This document shows positions 26,337-35,344 of a DNA stretch of 64,000 nt, piece by piece. How positions within the stretch are numbered: position 1 is the stretch's first letter; every line of letters begins with the position of its first letter. Location of the stretch: the NCBI GenBank assembly GCA_949295465.1, contig CASFKY010000012.1, forward strand, positions 1 through 64,000, given 5' to 3'. A program made the translations under genes and the position numbers. Under the pieces are notes generated by a model that was not told the DNA's origin, did not search any database, and was given only the letters and a program-made list of their open reading frames with translations. Origin of the DNA: an uncultured Oscillospiraceae bacterium (lineage in GTDB: Bacteria; Bacillota; Clostridia; Oscillospirales; Ruminococcaceae).

Positions 26337-27272
26337 ATGGTAACCATCCTGATGCCCGTATACAATGAGGGTGCCGCCATCCGGCAGACCCTGTCCCAGG
26401 TTGACCAGGTGCTGAGGGAGGCCGACATCCCCCACTCCTTTTTGCTGGTGGACGACGGCAGCACCGACGACACCTGGCAGCAGCTGATGCAGGCCCGCCG
26501 GGAAATGCCCGGGCTGCGGCTGGTGCGGCTGAGCCGGAATTTCGGCAAGGAGGCGGCCCTCTGCGCCGGTCTTGAGCGGGCCGAGGGGGACGCGGTGATC
26601 GTGATGGACGGAGATTTGCAGCACCCGCCCCGCTATCTGCCCCGGATGGTGGAACTGTGGCGCCAGGGCTACGAGATCGTGGACGGGGTGAAGACCCATC
26701 GCGGGAAGGAATCCCCCCTGCGCCGGTGGTGCGCCGGACTGTATTACCGGCTGTTCGGCCGGCTCACCGGGCTGAGCCAGCAGCCCCTGTCGGATTTCAA
26801 GCTGCTGAGCCGCCGGGCCCTGGAGGCCTGGAGACAACTGCCGGAGCGGGACACCTATTTCCGTGGGATGAGCGCCTGGCTGGGCTTTGCCCGCTGCCAG
26901 ATGCCCTTTGAGGTGGAGCCCCGCCGCCAGGGCCGCACCAAGTGGCGGTTTTCGGCCCTGCTTCGCCTTTTTGTGGATTCCATCATCGCCTACACCGCCG
27001 CGCCCCTTTTGCTGGTGGGGCTGATGGGGCTGGTGATGCTGGGGGCCGCCGCGGTGCTGACGGTGCAGACCCTCTGGATGTATTTTTCCCACCAGGCCCA
27101 GACCGGCTTTTCCACCGTGATCCTGCTGCAATTGTTCATTGGCAGCGGCCTGATGCTGGCCTTGAGCGTGATCGGGCTGTACATCGGCAAGATCTACGAG
27201 GAGGTCAAGGGCCGGCCCCGCTATCTGGTGTGGGAGGACACCGGCGCCTGCCTCCCCGCCGCCCGCCGCTGA
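26337..27272 (+). CDS. Glycosyltransferase family 2, polyprenyl-phosphate sugar transferase type
   Basis: 311 residues from ATG 26337 (MVTILMPVYNEG), which follows GGAG at normal spacing; an in-frame ATG at 26310 lacks one. The GT-A domain shows LLVDDGSTDDTW near 35 and VMDGDLQHPP near 88. Two C-terminal helices (AYTAAPLLLVGLMGLVML and LLQLFIGSGLMLALSVIGLY) are typical of GtrB/ArnC-like enzymes that load a sugar on undecaprenyl phosphate at the inner membrane face. It heads a four-gene cluster with two multi-spanning proteins that could use the lipid-linked sugar outside. Confidence 0.87.
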   Translation: MVTILMPVYNEGAAIRQTLSQVDQVLREADIPHSFLLVDDGSTDDTWQQLMQARREMPGLRLVRLSRNFGKEAALCAGLERAEGDAVIVMDGDLQHPPRYLPRMVELWRQGYEIVDGVKTHRGKESPLRRWCAGLYYRLFGRLTGLSQQPLSDFKLLSRRALEAWRQLPERDTYFRGMSAWLGFARCQMPFEVEPRRQGRTKWRFSALLRLFVDSIIAYTAAPLLLVGLMGLVMLGAAAVLTVQTLWMYFSHQAQTGFSTVILLQLFIGSGLMLALSVIGLYIGKIYEEVKGRPRYLVWEDTGACLPAARR

Positions 27273-27284
27273 AAGGAGAACCCT

Positions 27285-29354
27285 GTGCTGGCTGTTTTGT
27301 ATCTGGTTTTCTGCTTTGGGGCAGGGGGCTTTTTGTTCTGCCGCTTTTTCCCCACCCTGGCCTGCCCGGCCTTTCAGAGCCTAAGAGGGCAGGATGTGCC
27401 CCTCTACCGGCCTTTTCTGGCCCTGCCCGCCAGCTTCTGCCTGGGGTATCTCTTGCTGGGCTGGGCCGCCTATCTGGGGGCCTGGCTGGCCCGGGGCACC
27501 CAGCGGCCCATGGCCTTCGGGGCCGGGGCTGCGCTGGCGCTGGGGCTGGGGCTGACAGGGGCCGGGCCGCTGCATCTTCGCCGCCCTGCCGGGCGGGTCT
27601 GGCGGTCCGGCAGGCTCCAAGCCCCCGCCGCCTCTCTTCGCCGCCGGGCTGCGGATTTCTGGGCCCGGGATTTCGGGGCCATCCAGGCCCTGGCCCTTTT
27701 CTTCGGGCTGGCCGCCGGGCTCTTTGTGAGCTTTTACAGCTTCTGGGAGGACGGCAGCGCGGTCTCCATGGCGGTAAACGTCTACTCGGATTTCTCCCCC
27801 CACATCGCAGTGATCCGCAGCTTTTCCCTGGGCAATAATTTCCCCACCCAGTACCCCCACTTTGCCGACGGCACCATCCGCTACCATTTTCTCTTTCTCT
27901 TTGCCGCCGGGCTGCTGGAGTACCTGGGCCTGCCCCTCACCTGGGCCCTCAATCTGCCCAGCCTGCTGAGCTTTCTTTCCATGATGCTGCTCCTCTTCAC
28001 CCTGGCCCATGTTCTCACCGCCAGCCGGGGAGCGGCCCTTCTGAGCCTTTTCTTTCTGTTTTTCCGCAGCTCCTTTGCCTTTTTCAGCTTTCTGGGCCAG
28101 AAACCGGCCGACACCGGCTGGGCCCAATGGCTTTTGGAAAACAAGACCTTCATCGGCACCACCGCCCACGAGGACTGGGGGCTCTTCAACCAGAATGTCT
28201 GGGCCAACCAGCGGCACCTGTCCTTCGGGGTCTGCCTGGTGCTGCTGGCGCTGCTGATGTTTTTGCCCCTCTTGCAGGGCGGGATGGAGGCCCTTCGCCG
28301 GGGGCCGGCCGCCTGCTTCTTTTCCCGGAAAGGCTGGACCCCCTGCCCCCCCCTTTTGTGGGGGCTGCCGGCGGGGGTGCTGCTGGGGGCCGCCGCCTTC
28401 TGGCACGGCTCCATGGTCATCAGTGCCTTGCTGATCCTGGCAGGGATGGGGCTGTTCAGCCGGGCCCGGCTCACCTATCTTTTTGCCGCCCTGCCGGCCA
28501 TGGCCCTCTCCAGCCTCCAGTCCGCCTTCTTCACCAAGGGGGCCTCTCCCCTCTCCCTCCAGATCCATCTGGGCTTTCTGGCCCCCTCCTCTTCGCCCGG
28601 GGATGTGGCGGAATACCTGCTGCTTTTGACCGGCATCTTTTTCCTGTTCTTTCTGGCAGGCCTTGTCTGGGCGGGGGGCGGCAAGGGCCGGGGGGCCGCC
28701 CGGGTCTTTTTCCTCAGCTGCCTGCTGCCCCTAATCCAGGCCTTCACCCTCCAGATGACCCCCGACATCGCCGTGGGCCACAAGCAGGTGATGCTGAGCC
28801 TGATTTTGGGGGGCATCCTGAACGCCTGGCTGCTGCGGGCGCTGTGGCGGGGGCGGCGGTTTGTGCTGCCCCGCCGGGCTGTGGCCCTTACCGCGGCGGC
28901 TCTGCTCACCCTCACCGGCCTGGAGGACGCCCTCACCTACTCCAATCTCTGCCGCTCCTCCCCGGTGCAGATCCAGAAGCAGAACGCCCTCACCGACTGG
29001 ATCCGGGAACAGACCCCCGCCCGCTCGGTCTTTCTCACCGGCTACATCACCATCCACCCGGTGTTCACCGCCGGGCGGCTGGCCTACCAGGGCTGGCCTT
29101 ATTATGCCTGGTCCGCCGGGTACGACACCTCCGGCCGGGACCAGGTGCTGAAGGAGCTCTTCTCCTGCCGGGACCCGGAAACCTTCGCCCGGGCCGCCCG
29201 GGACACCGGGGCCGACTACCTGCTGGTGGACAGCACCCTCACCGGGGACGAGCGGTTTGCCGCCTTTTTCGCGGCGGGAGGCGAGGAGATCCTCCGCCAG
29301 GCCCTGCCGGTGGTCTACCAGGACGAACAGGCCACCATCTACCAAATCCGCTGA
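27285..29354 (+). CDS. Large multi-spanning membrane protein, probable GT-C-type glycosyltransferase
   Basis: 689 residues from a GTG preceded by GAAAGGAG, 12 bases after the GT2 stop. About 12-14 hydrophobic helices are visible. After the third lies a long loop with FYSFWEDGSAVSMAVNVYSDF, then PTQYPHFADGTIRYHFLF. Acidic residues in that first large loop are where GT-C enzymes keep their catalytic Asp/Glu. The C-terminal 120 residues are soluble (ALTDWIREQTPARSVFLTGY, then DTGADYLLVDSTL) and resemble the end of the next protein, so the two are probably distant paralogues. The acceptor is unknown. Confidence 0.65.
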   Translation: MLAVLYLVFCFGAGGFLFCRFFPTLACPAFQSLRGQDVPLYRPFLALPASFCLGYLLLGWAAYLGAWLARGTQRPMAFGAGAALALGLGLTGAGPLHLRRPAGRVWRSGRLQAPAASLRRRAADFWARDFGAIQALALFFGLAAGLFVSFYSFWEDGSAVSMAVNVYSDFSPHIAVIRSFSLGNNFPTQYPHFADGTIRYHFLFLFAAGLLEYLGLPLTWALNLPSLLSFLSMMLLLFTLAHVLTASRGAALLSLFFLFFRSSFAFFSFLGQKPADTGWAQWLLENKTFIGTTAHEDWGLFNQNVWANQRHLSFGVCLVLLALLMFLPLLQGGMEALRRGPAACFFSRKGWTPCPPLLWGLPAGVLLGAAAFWHGSMVISALLILAGMGLFSRARLTYLFAALPAMALSSLQSAFFTKGASPLSLQIHLGFLAPSSSPGDVAEYLLLLTGIFFLFFLAGLVWAGGGKGRGAARVFFLSCLLPLIQAFTLQMTPDIAVGHKQVMLSLILGGILNAWLLRALWRGRRFVLPRRAVALTAAALLTLTGLEDALTYSNLCRSSPVQIQKQNALTDWIREQTPARSVFLTGYITIHPVFTAGRLAYQGWPYYAWSAGYDTSGRDQVLKELFSCRDPETFARAARDTGADYLLVDSTLTGDERFAAFFAAGGEEILRQALPVVYQDEQATIYQIR

Positions 29355-29376
29355 TCTTGCACGAAAGGATTCTGCC

Positions 29377-31614
29377 ATGCTTTCCGATCTCTTGGCACTG
29401 GCCCGCTGGTGGGCCGTTCTGCTGCTGCTGAGCCTTGCCCTGCTGCCCTTCACTCTCTCGGTGTTCGGGGGGCTGCGGGACAAGGGCTGGGCCTTTTCCA
29501 AGGTGCTGGGGCTGGCCTTCTGCTCCTGGCTCTCCTTCACCGCCGCCTCCTTCCACCTCATCCCCTTCCGGCTGGCGGGCTGCTGGGCCCTCACCGGGGC
29601 GGCGGCCCTTCTCTGCTGGGGGGCGGCTCTGGCCCGGCGGCGGGGGCAGCCTGCCCGCTGGCTTCAGGCTCTCAAAACCGGCAGTTTCTGGCGGCACGCC
29701 CTGGCAGAGGAAGTGATCTTCCTGGCAGCCCTGGCCCTCTGGGCCTGGCTGCGGGCCACCAACCCGGACCTGCGGGACCTGGAAAAGTTCATGGACCACG
29801 GCTTTGTGGCCAGCATCCTGAACAGCGACTGGATGCCCGCCTCCGACATGTGGTACGCGGGCGAGGGGATCAACTACTATTATTACGGCCACTTTGCCAC
29901 CGCCTTCCTCTGCCGGCTGGCGGGGGTGGGCAGCGCCGTGGGCTACAATCTGATGATGGCCACCACCTTTGCGCTGGCCCTCAGCCTGGCGGGGGCCCTG
30001 GGCTATGACCTGCTGGGCGCCAGAGGGTTCCGGGGCCGGGGCTGCGCCGCCGGGGGGGCCGCCTCGGCCCTGCTGGTGGCGGTGGGGGGCAACGGCCACG
30101 CCTTTATTTTTGGGGTGCTGCTGCCCTTTTTGAACCGGCTGGGCCTTGTGGACTACACCGACAGCTACTGGTACCCGGACGCCACCCGCTTCATCAACTG
30201 CTACGAGGGCAGCACCGACAACACCATCCACGAGTTTCCCTTTTATTCTTTTATTGTCAGCGACCTGCACGCCCATGTGCTGGACATCTGCTTTGTGCTG
30301 CTCTTCCTGGCCCTGAGCCTGGTCTGGCTTGGCCGTGCCCGGCAGAACGCCAACCGGCAGGGCAGCCTGTGGGATTCCCTCACCGACCCGGCCTTCTGGC
30401 TTTGCGGCTTTGTGCTGGGCATCATGGCCATGACCAACTACTGGGACTTTGCCATCTATACCATCGTCTCGGTCTTTTTCGTCTTTTGGGCCGCCGGGAT
30501 GCGCCAGGGTCCCCAGCGGGCCGGCTTCTGGGGCGAGGGCGCCCTGCGCCTGGCCCTTCTGCTGGCCCTGCGCTCTCTCTTTGCGCTGCCCTTCAGCCTA
30601 TCCTTTGACTCCATGAGCTCGGGCATCGCCCTTGTGTCCCAGTCCAGCCCGCTGCCCCAGTTTTTGGCATTGTGGTATCTGCCCCTCCTCTGTTTTGGGG
30701 CCTATCTCATCTTCCTTTTCTTCACCGAGCGTCGGCGGCTGGGCCGCTGGCCCTTTGGACCTCTGGAAGGCGCCGAGGGCTGGCAGGTTCTCTATGAGGG
30801 GCCCGGCAAGCGGGCCCGCCGACTTCCCCTGCCCAGCCCCGCCCAGGGGGACGGGTTTTCCCTCTGGCTCAACAGCTTTGAGGTGCCCGATCTCTTTGTC
30901 TTTTTCTGCTACCTGTGCGGGGTGGGGCTGCTGATCGGGCCGGAACTGCTCTATCTGAAGGACATCTACCCCTCAGCCCCCCGGGCCAACACCATGTTCA
31001 AGCTCACCTACCAGGCCTTCATCCTCTTTGGCATCGCCATGGGCTACAGCCTGGCCCGCTGGTGGGCCGCGGCTGCCGGGCGGCCAAAGGCCCGACGGCT
31101 GGCCCGCCGGCTGGTGCTGGTATGCTGCCTGGCCATTCCCCTGTGCTATACTCCCCTGGCCCTGGGCAGCACCTACTGGGGGCGGGAGTATCAGGGCCTG
31201 GACGGGCTGAGCTTTATTGAGCGGGAGGCCCCCAACGAGGCGGCCCTCATCCAGTGGATCGACGAGAACGCCGCCCCCGACGCGGTGGTGGTGGAGGCCC
31301 CCGGGGCCAGCTACACCCAGTACTGCCGCATCAGCATGGCCACCGGCCGTGCCACCATCGTGGGCTGGCACACCCACGAGTGGCTGTGGCGCAGCGACCT
31401 GGCCGGGGTGGACGCCCGGGGCGAGGAGGTGCGCGCCCTCTATGAGGGAGGCGAGGCCGCGGCCCGGCAGGTCACGGAAAAATACGGGGTGGACTATATT
31501 GTGATCGGCCCCCGGGAGCGGGAGAGCTACCCGGCGCTGGATCTGGAGGCCCTTATCTCCCTGAGCAGCAGCCAGCTGGATTTCGGGGAGTATCTCCTGC
31601 TCTGCCTGGATTGA
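29377..31614 (+). CDS. DUF2298 (Chlor_Arch_YYY) multi-spanning membrane protein
   Basis: 745 residues from ATG 29377 (GAAAGGA upstream). The signature loop with a run of Tyr is present (DMWYAGEGINYYYYGHF), as is DLRDLEKFMDHGF, both diagnostic of the DUF2298 family of large membrane proteins related to GT-C transferases. About 14 helices. Later ELLYLKDIYPSAPRANTMFK and a soluble C-terminal domain (ALIQWIDENAAPDAVVVEAP, then KYGVDYIVIGPRE) that parallels the previous protein. It is likely to transfer a sugar from polyprenyl phosphate to a surface acceptor (inference). Next gene 33 bases downstream. Confidence 0.8.
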   Translation: MLSDLLALARWWAVLLLLSLALLPFTLSVFGGLRDKGWAFSKVLGLAFCSWLSFTAASFHLIPFRLAGCWALTGAAALLCWGAALARRRGQPARWLQALKTGSFWRHALAEEVIFLAALALWAWLRATNPDLRDLEKFMDHGFVASILNSDWMPASDMWYAGEGINYYYYGHFATAFLCRLAGVGSAVGYNLMMATTFALALSLAGALGYDLLGARGFRGRGCAAGGAASALLVAVGGNGHAFIFGVLLPFLNRLGLVDYTDSYWYPDATRFINCYEGSTDNTIHEFPFYSFIVSDLHAHVLDICFVLLFLALSLVWLGRARQNANRQGSLWDSLTDPAFWLCGFVLGIMAMTNYWDFAIYTIVSVFFVFWAAGMRQGPQRAGFWGEGALRLALLLALRSLFALPFSLSFDSMSSGIALVSQSSPLPQFLALWYLPLLCFGAYLIFLFFTERRRLGRWPFGPLEGAEGWQVLYEGPGKRARRLPLPSPAQGDGFSLWLNSFEVPDLFVFFCYLCGVGLLIGPELLYLKDIYPSAPRANTMFKLTYQAFILFGIAMGYSLARWWAAAAGRPKARRLARRLVLVCCLAIPLCYTPLALGSTYWGREYQGLDGLSFIEREAPNEAALIQWIDENAAPDAVVVEAPGASYTQYCRISMATGRATIVGWHTHEWLWRSDLAGVDARGEEVRALYEGGEAAARQVTEKYGVDYIVIGPRERESYPALDLEALISLSSSQLDFGEYLLLCLD

Positions 31615-31647
31615 GACACCGCACCTGCGCCGGGCTGCCCGGCACTT

Positions 31648-32382
31648 ATGGGAGGAATGGTTTTGGACAAACTCTATATTGTGATCCCGGCTTACAATGA
31701 GGAAGCCAATATTGAAACGGTGGTGCGCCAGTGGTATCAGGTGGCCTGCCAGACCGGCCCCGAGGCCCGGCTGGTGGTGGTGAACGACGGCAGCCGGGAC
31801 GGCACCGCCCAGAAGCTGGAGGCCCTGGCCCGGCAGCTTCCCGCCCTCATCCCCCTCAGCAAGCCCAACGGGGGCCACGGGGCGGCCTGCCTCTTCGGCT
31901 ACCGCTACGCCCTGGACCAGGGGGCCGATTACATCTTCCAGACCGATTCGGACGGCCAGACCCTGCCCGGGGAGTTTGCCCCCTTTTGGGAACAGCGGGC
32001 CGATTACGACCTGGTGATCGGGCGGCGGGTCCACCGGGGGGACGGATTCTCCCGCCTGGTGGTGACCAAGGTGCTGAAATATGTGACTCTTTTCTTTTTG
32101 CGGGCCTCCACCGCCGACCCCAACACTCCCTACCGGCTGATGAAGCGGGAATTTTTGGCAAGCTGCCTTGCCCTCATCCCGGAAAATTTCTTTCTGCCCA
32201 ATGTGCTCATCTCGGCCTTTGCCGCCCGAATGGACCGGCCCGTGCTCTCGCTGCCGGTGAGCTTTTTGCCCCGGCAGGGGGGTGTCAACAGCCTGAACCT
32301 GCCCCGCATCTGCCGCATCGGAATACAGGCGGTGGGAGATTTTCGCCGGGTGGATCGGATGCTCCGCCGCCGGGGGCTGTGA
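31648..32382 (+). CDS. Glycosyltransferase family 2, dolichol-phosphate-mannose-synthase-like
   Basis: About 240 residues without membrane helices. GT-A motifs: YIVIPAYNEEANIE at the start, VVNDGSRDGTAQ near 50, and IFQTDSDGQTLP near 98 (DxD-like). The RLMKREF and LPRQGGVNS stretches fit DPM1/YfdH-like enzymes. The start is uncertain: ATG 31648, ATG 31657 or TTG 31663. GGGAGG at 31650-31655 would best serve the TTG (MDKLYIVIPAYNEE). Last gene of the cluster. A second sugar donor enzyme besides the GT2 at 26337 suggests two sugars or a donor for each GT-C protein. Confidence 0.83.
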   Translation: MGGMVLDKLYIVIPAYNEEANIETVVRQWYQVACQTGPEARLVVVNDGSRDGTAQKLEALARQLPALIPLSKPNGGHGAACLFGYRYALDQGADYIFQTDSDGQTLPGEFAPFWEQRADYDLVIGRRVHRGDGFSRLVVTKVLKYVTLFFLRASTADPNTPYRLMKREFLASCLALIPENFFLPNVLISAFAARMDRPVLSLPVSFLPRQGGVNSLNLPRICRIGIQAVGDFRRVDRMLRRRGL

Positions 32383-32417
32383 CGGCTCTCTCCAAAATCG
32401 ACTTTTGAACCGGCTCT

Positions 32418-32448
32418 GGCCGGCGCCCTGCAAGGGGCGCCGGCCTTT
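32418..32448 (+). terminator. Intrinsic terminator of the glycosylation cluster
   Basis: An 11-bp perfect stem GGCCGGCGCCC/GGGCGCCGGCC followed by TTTGGTTTT. Confidence 0.82.
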
Positions 32449-32603
32449 GGTTTTGAGCCGGGCTCCCGAGCCTCCTGCGCCGGCCGGGCTTTGAGCCGGC
32501 GGCCTCTGCCTGTCTTTGAGAAAAAATGCTTCTGCCCCGCCTTGCGCCCCCAAAAAGCCAGCCTCTCCCCTGCCTTTTTGGGAAAGATTCTGTCCTTTCC
32601 CCC

Positions 32604-32631
32604 TTGCATTTTCAAAAAATTGTGGTATAGT
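32604..32631 (+). promoter_or_regulatory. Promoter of the copper operon
   Basis: TTGCAT, a 16-base spacer and TATAGT, with the palindromic operator candidate beginning 4 bases downstream. Confidence 0.68.
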
Positions 32632-32634
32632 GGT

Positions 32635-32674
32635 GCCAGGTAGACACCCCAGGGGGGTGGGGTGTTTACCTGGC
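32635..32674. promoter_or_regulatory. 40-base near-perfect palindrome, probable CsoR operator
   Basis: Two 16-base arms (32635-32650 and 32659-32674) match with one mismatch around an 8-base G-rich centre. The core ACACCCC...GGGGTGT fits the GC-rich inverted operators of CsoR-type copper repressors, and a CsoR gene ends this operon. It covers the transcription start region. As RNA it would also fold into a strong hairpin, but without a T run. Confidence 0.7.
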
Positions 32675-32761
32675 AAAGCCCGCCGCCCGGTCCGGCACCG
32701 GCCGGCCTTGCCCCTATCCCGGTCCCCCGATATTTTCCTTTCTGAACCAAAGGAGCAGCAT

Positions 32762-35344
32762 ATGCAACAATTTTCCGTCACCGGCATGAGCTGCGCGGCC
32801 TGCAGCGCCCATGTGGAGAAGGCCGTGGCCGCCCTGCCGGGCGTCAAGAGCGTATCGGTCAGTTTGCTGACCAACTCCATGGGGGTGGAGTTTGAGGCCC
32901 CCGCCACCGCCCAGGAGATCTGTGCCGCCGTGGACAAGGCCGGCTATGGGGCAAAGCCCCTGGAGGCGCCGGGCGCTGCCGCCCAGGCCGCCCCCGCCGA
33001 GAATCCCCTGGAGGACACCCAGACCCCCCTGCTGGTGCGCCGGCTTGTGGGCAGTCTGGTCTTTCTGGCCCTGCTGATGTATGTGTCCATGGGCAGCATG
33101 ATGGGCCTGCCCCTGCCCGCCTCTCTGGAGGGGGCCGAGGGGTCAGCGGCCTTTGCCCTCACCCAGCTGCTGCTGGTGCTGCCCATCCTCTATCTGAACC
33201 GGGCCTTTTTCATCAGCGGCTTCAAGGGCATCTGGAACCGGGCCCCCGGCATGGACGCCCTGGTGGCCCTGGGGGCCGGCGCCAGCCTGGGGTACAGCCT
33301 CTGGGTGATGTACCAGATCTGCTTTGCCCTGGGCGCCGGGGATATGGCCGGTGCCCATGCCGGCCGGCATGACCTGTATTTTGAGGGGGCAGGCATGATC
33401 CTCACCCTCATCACCCTGGGCAAGACCCTGGAGTCCCGCAGCAAGGGCCGCACCACCAGCGCCCTGAAAGGGCTGCTGGAGCTGACTCCCCGCACCGCCA
33501 CCCTCCTGCGGGAGGGCAAGGAAGTGGTGGTACCCGCCGGCGAAGTGCAGCGGGGCGACATCTTCCTGGTGCGTCCGGGCGAACAGATCCCGGTGGACGG
33601 CAAAGTGCTGGAGGGCGAAAGCGCCGTAAACGAGGCGGCCCTCACCGGCGAGAGCATGCCGGTGGACAAGGCCGCCGGCAGCGAGGTGAGCGCCGCCACC
33701 CTGAACCAGACCGGCGTACTGAAATGTACCGCCAGCCGGGTGGGGCAGGACACCACCCTCAGCCAGATCATCCGAATGGTGAGCGAGGCGGCGGCCACCA
33801 AGGCCCCCATTGCCCGGCTGGCCGACAAGGTCAGCGGCATCTTTGTGCCCACAGTGATCGGCCTGGCCCTCATCACCCTCGTTGTATGGCTGGCAGTGGG
33901 CCAGCCGGTGAGCTTTGCCCTGGCCCGGGCCATCAGCGTGCTGGTGATCAGCTGCCCCTGCGCCCTGGGCCTGGCTACCCCGGTGGCCATCATGGTGGGC
34001 AGCGGCCAGGGCGCCCGCCACGGCTTTTTCTTCAAGACCGCCGCCTCCCTGGAGCAGGCCGGCCGGGTACAGATCGTGGTGCTGGACAAGACCGGCACCG
34101 TGACCAGCGGCCAGATGCAGGTGCGGGCTGTACAGCCCGCACCCGGCGTCAGCCGGCAGGAACTGCTGCAAAACGCCGCTACCCTGGAACAGAGCAGCGA
34201 ACACCCGGTGGCCCGGGCCGTGCGGGGATATACCCAGGATCTGAGCGCCCCCGCCCTCACCGGCTTTGAGGCCCTGCCCGGCAACGGGGTGCGGGGGCTG
34301 GACAAGGATACCGGCGAGGAGCTCATCGGCGGCTCCTTGGCCTTCATGGCAGGGCGGATGGAACTGCCCGAATCCCTCACCCAGGCCGCCGAGACCCTCT
34401 CTGCCCAGGGCTGCACTCCCCTGTGCTTTGCCCGGGGCAGCCGGGTGCTGGGGCTGGTGGCGGTGGCCGATACCCCCCGCCCCACCAGCAAGGAGGCCAT
34501 CCGCCGGCTGAAGGAGATGGGGCTGCGGGTGGTCCTGCTCACCGGCGACAACGAGCGCACCGCCCGGGCTGTGGGCAGCCAGGTGGGCGTGGATGAGGTG
34601 ATCGCCCAGGTGCTGCCCGGCGACAAGGAGGCCAAGGTGCGCCAGCTGCAGCAGCAGGGCCGGGTGGCCATGGTGGGCGACGGCATCAACGACGCCCCCG
34701 CCCTCACCCGGGCGGATCTGGGCATTGCCATCGGCGCCGGCACCGACGTGGCCATCGACGCCGCCGACCTGGTGCTGATGCAGAGCGACCTGCTGGGGGT
34801 GGCCCGGGCCATCCGGCTGGGCCGGGGCGTATTGAAGAACATCCGGGAAAACCTGTTCTGGGCGTTCTGTTATAATGTAATTGGCATCCCGGTGGCGGCC
34901 GGCTGCCTGTGGCCCCTCTTTGGCCTCACCCTCAACCCCATGATCGGCGCGGCGGCCATGAGCCTGTCCAGCTTCTGCGTGGTGACCAACGCCCTGCGGC
35001 TGAACCTGCTGGATCTGGACAAGGGCGGCCAGCCCGTATCGGCCGAGGAGCCCGTTCTCCCCGAAACCCGCCAAAACGAAACTCAACCCGAAACCAACCC
35101 CAAAACCCAACATTCTGAAGGAGGAGTACCCATGAAGACCAAGACCCTGAAAATTGAAGGCATGATGTGCGCCCACTGCCAGGCCCATGTGGACAAGGCC
35201 CTGAACGCCCTGGAAGGCGTGAGCGCCCAGGTGGACCTGGAGGGCGGCAAGGCCGTCTGCCAGGTGGCCGACAATGTGACCGACGAGGCTCTGAAGGCGG
35301 CGGTGGCCGACGCCGGCTACACCGTGACGGGGATTGAAGAATGA
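32762..35344 (+). CDS. copA: Copper-exporting P1B-type ATPase with C-terminal CopZ-like domain
   Basis: 860 residues from ATG 32762 (MQQFSVTGMSC); the frame is open upstream but without support. An N-terminal metal-binding domain has GMSCAACSAHVEKA. Eight-helix P1B core: TGES actuator motif near 300, the Cu(I) site SCPCALGLATP near 397, phosphorylation site DKTGTVTSG near 441, and the hinge GDGINDAPAL near 640. After the last helix a polar linker (about 760-789, rich in Glu, Thr, Asn and Pro) leads into a second heavy-metal domain, IEGMMCAHCQAHVDKAL. That last part looks like an originally separate CopZ gene joined in frame. Exports Cu(I). Its stop overlaps csoR (ATGA). Confidence 0.93.
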   Translation: MQQFSVTGMSCAACSAHVEKAVAALPGVKSVSVSLLTNSMGVEFEAPATAQEICAAVDKAGYGAKPLEAPGAAAQAAPAENPLEDTQTPLLVRRLVGSLVFLALLMYVSMGSMMGLPLPASLEGAEGSAAFALTQLLLVLPILYLNRAFFISGFKGIWNRAPGMDALVALGAGASLGYSLWVMYQICFALGAGDMAGAHAGRHDLYFEGAGMILTLITLGKTLESRSKGRTTSALKGLLELTPRTATLLREGKEVVVPAGEVQRGDIFLVRPGEQIPVDGKVLEGESAVNEAALTGESMPVDKAAGSEVSAATLNQTGVLKCTASRVGQDTTLSQIIRMVSEAAATKAPIARLADKVSGIFVPTVIGLALITLVVWLAVGQPVSFALARAISVLVISCPCALGLATPVAIMVGSGQGARHGFFFKTAASLEQAGRVQIVVLDKTGTVTSGQMQVRAVQPAPGVSRQELLQNAATLEQSSEHPVARAVRGYTQDLSAPALTGFEALPGNGVRGLDKDTGEELIGGSLAFMAGRMELPESLTQAAETLSAQGCTPLCFARGSRVLGLVAVADTPRPTSKEAIRRLKEMGLRVVLLTGDNERTARAVGSQVGVDEVIAQVLPGDKEAKVRQLQQQGRVAMVGDGINDAPALTRADLGIAIGAGTDVAIDAADLVLMQSDLLGVARAIRLGRGVLKNIRENLFWAFCYNVIGIPVAAGCLWPLFGLTLNPMIGAAAMSLSSFCVVTNALRLNLLDLDKGGQPVSAEEPVLPETRQNETQPETNPKTQHSEGGVPMKTKTLKIEGMMCAHCQAHVDKALNALEGVSAQVDLEGGKAVCQVADNVTDEALKAAVADAGYTVTGIEE
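35132..35344 (+). CDS. Possible separate CopZ-like copper chaperone from an internal start
   Basis: Inside and in frame with copA, ATG 35132 follows AAGGAGGAGTACCC, one of the strongest ribosome binding sites in the window. It would yield a complete 70-residue heavy-metal-associated protein (MKTKTLKIEGMMCAHCQAHV...) of CopZ size and fold. So the locus may make both the fused ATPase and a free chaperone. This is inferred from the site alone. Confidence 0.5.
   Translation: MKTKTLKIEGMMCAHCQAHVDKALNALEGVSAQVDLEGGKAVCQVADNVTDEALKAAVADAGYTVTGIEE

Larger units (their letters stand above)
32383..32761. other. Intergenic region between the glycosylation cluster and copA
   Basis: 379 bases. It holds the cluster terminator (32418-32448), then about 150 bases with no feature I recognise, and then the copA promoter and a 40-base palindrome. 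Confidence 0.7.

Noticed and set aside
33143..35188. 681-codon minus-strand ORF opposite copA
   Set aside because: Low-complexity antisense frame of a GC-rich gene; no ribosome binding site and no family motif.
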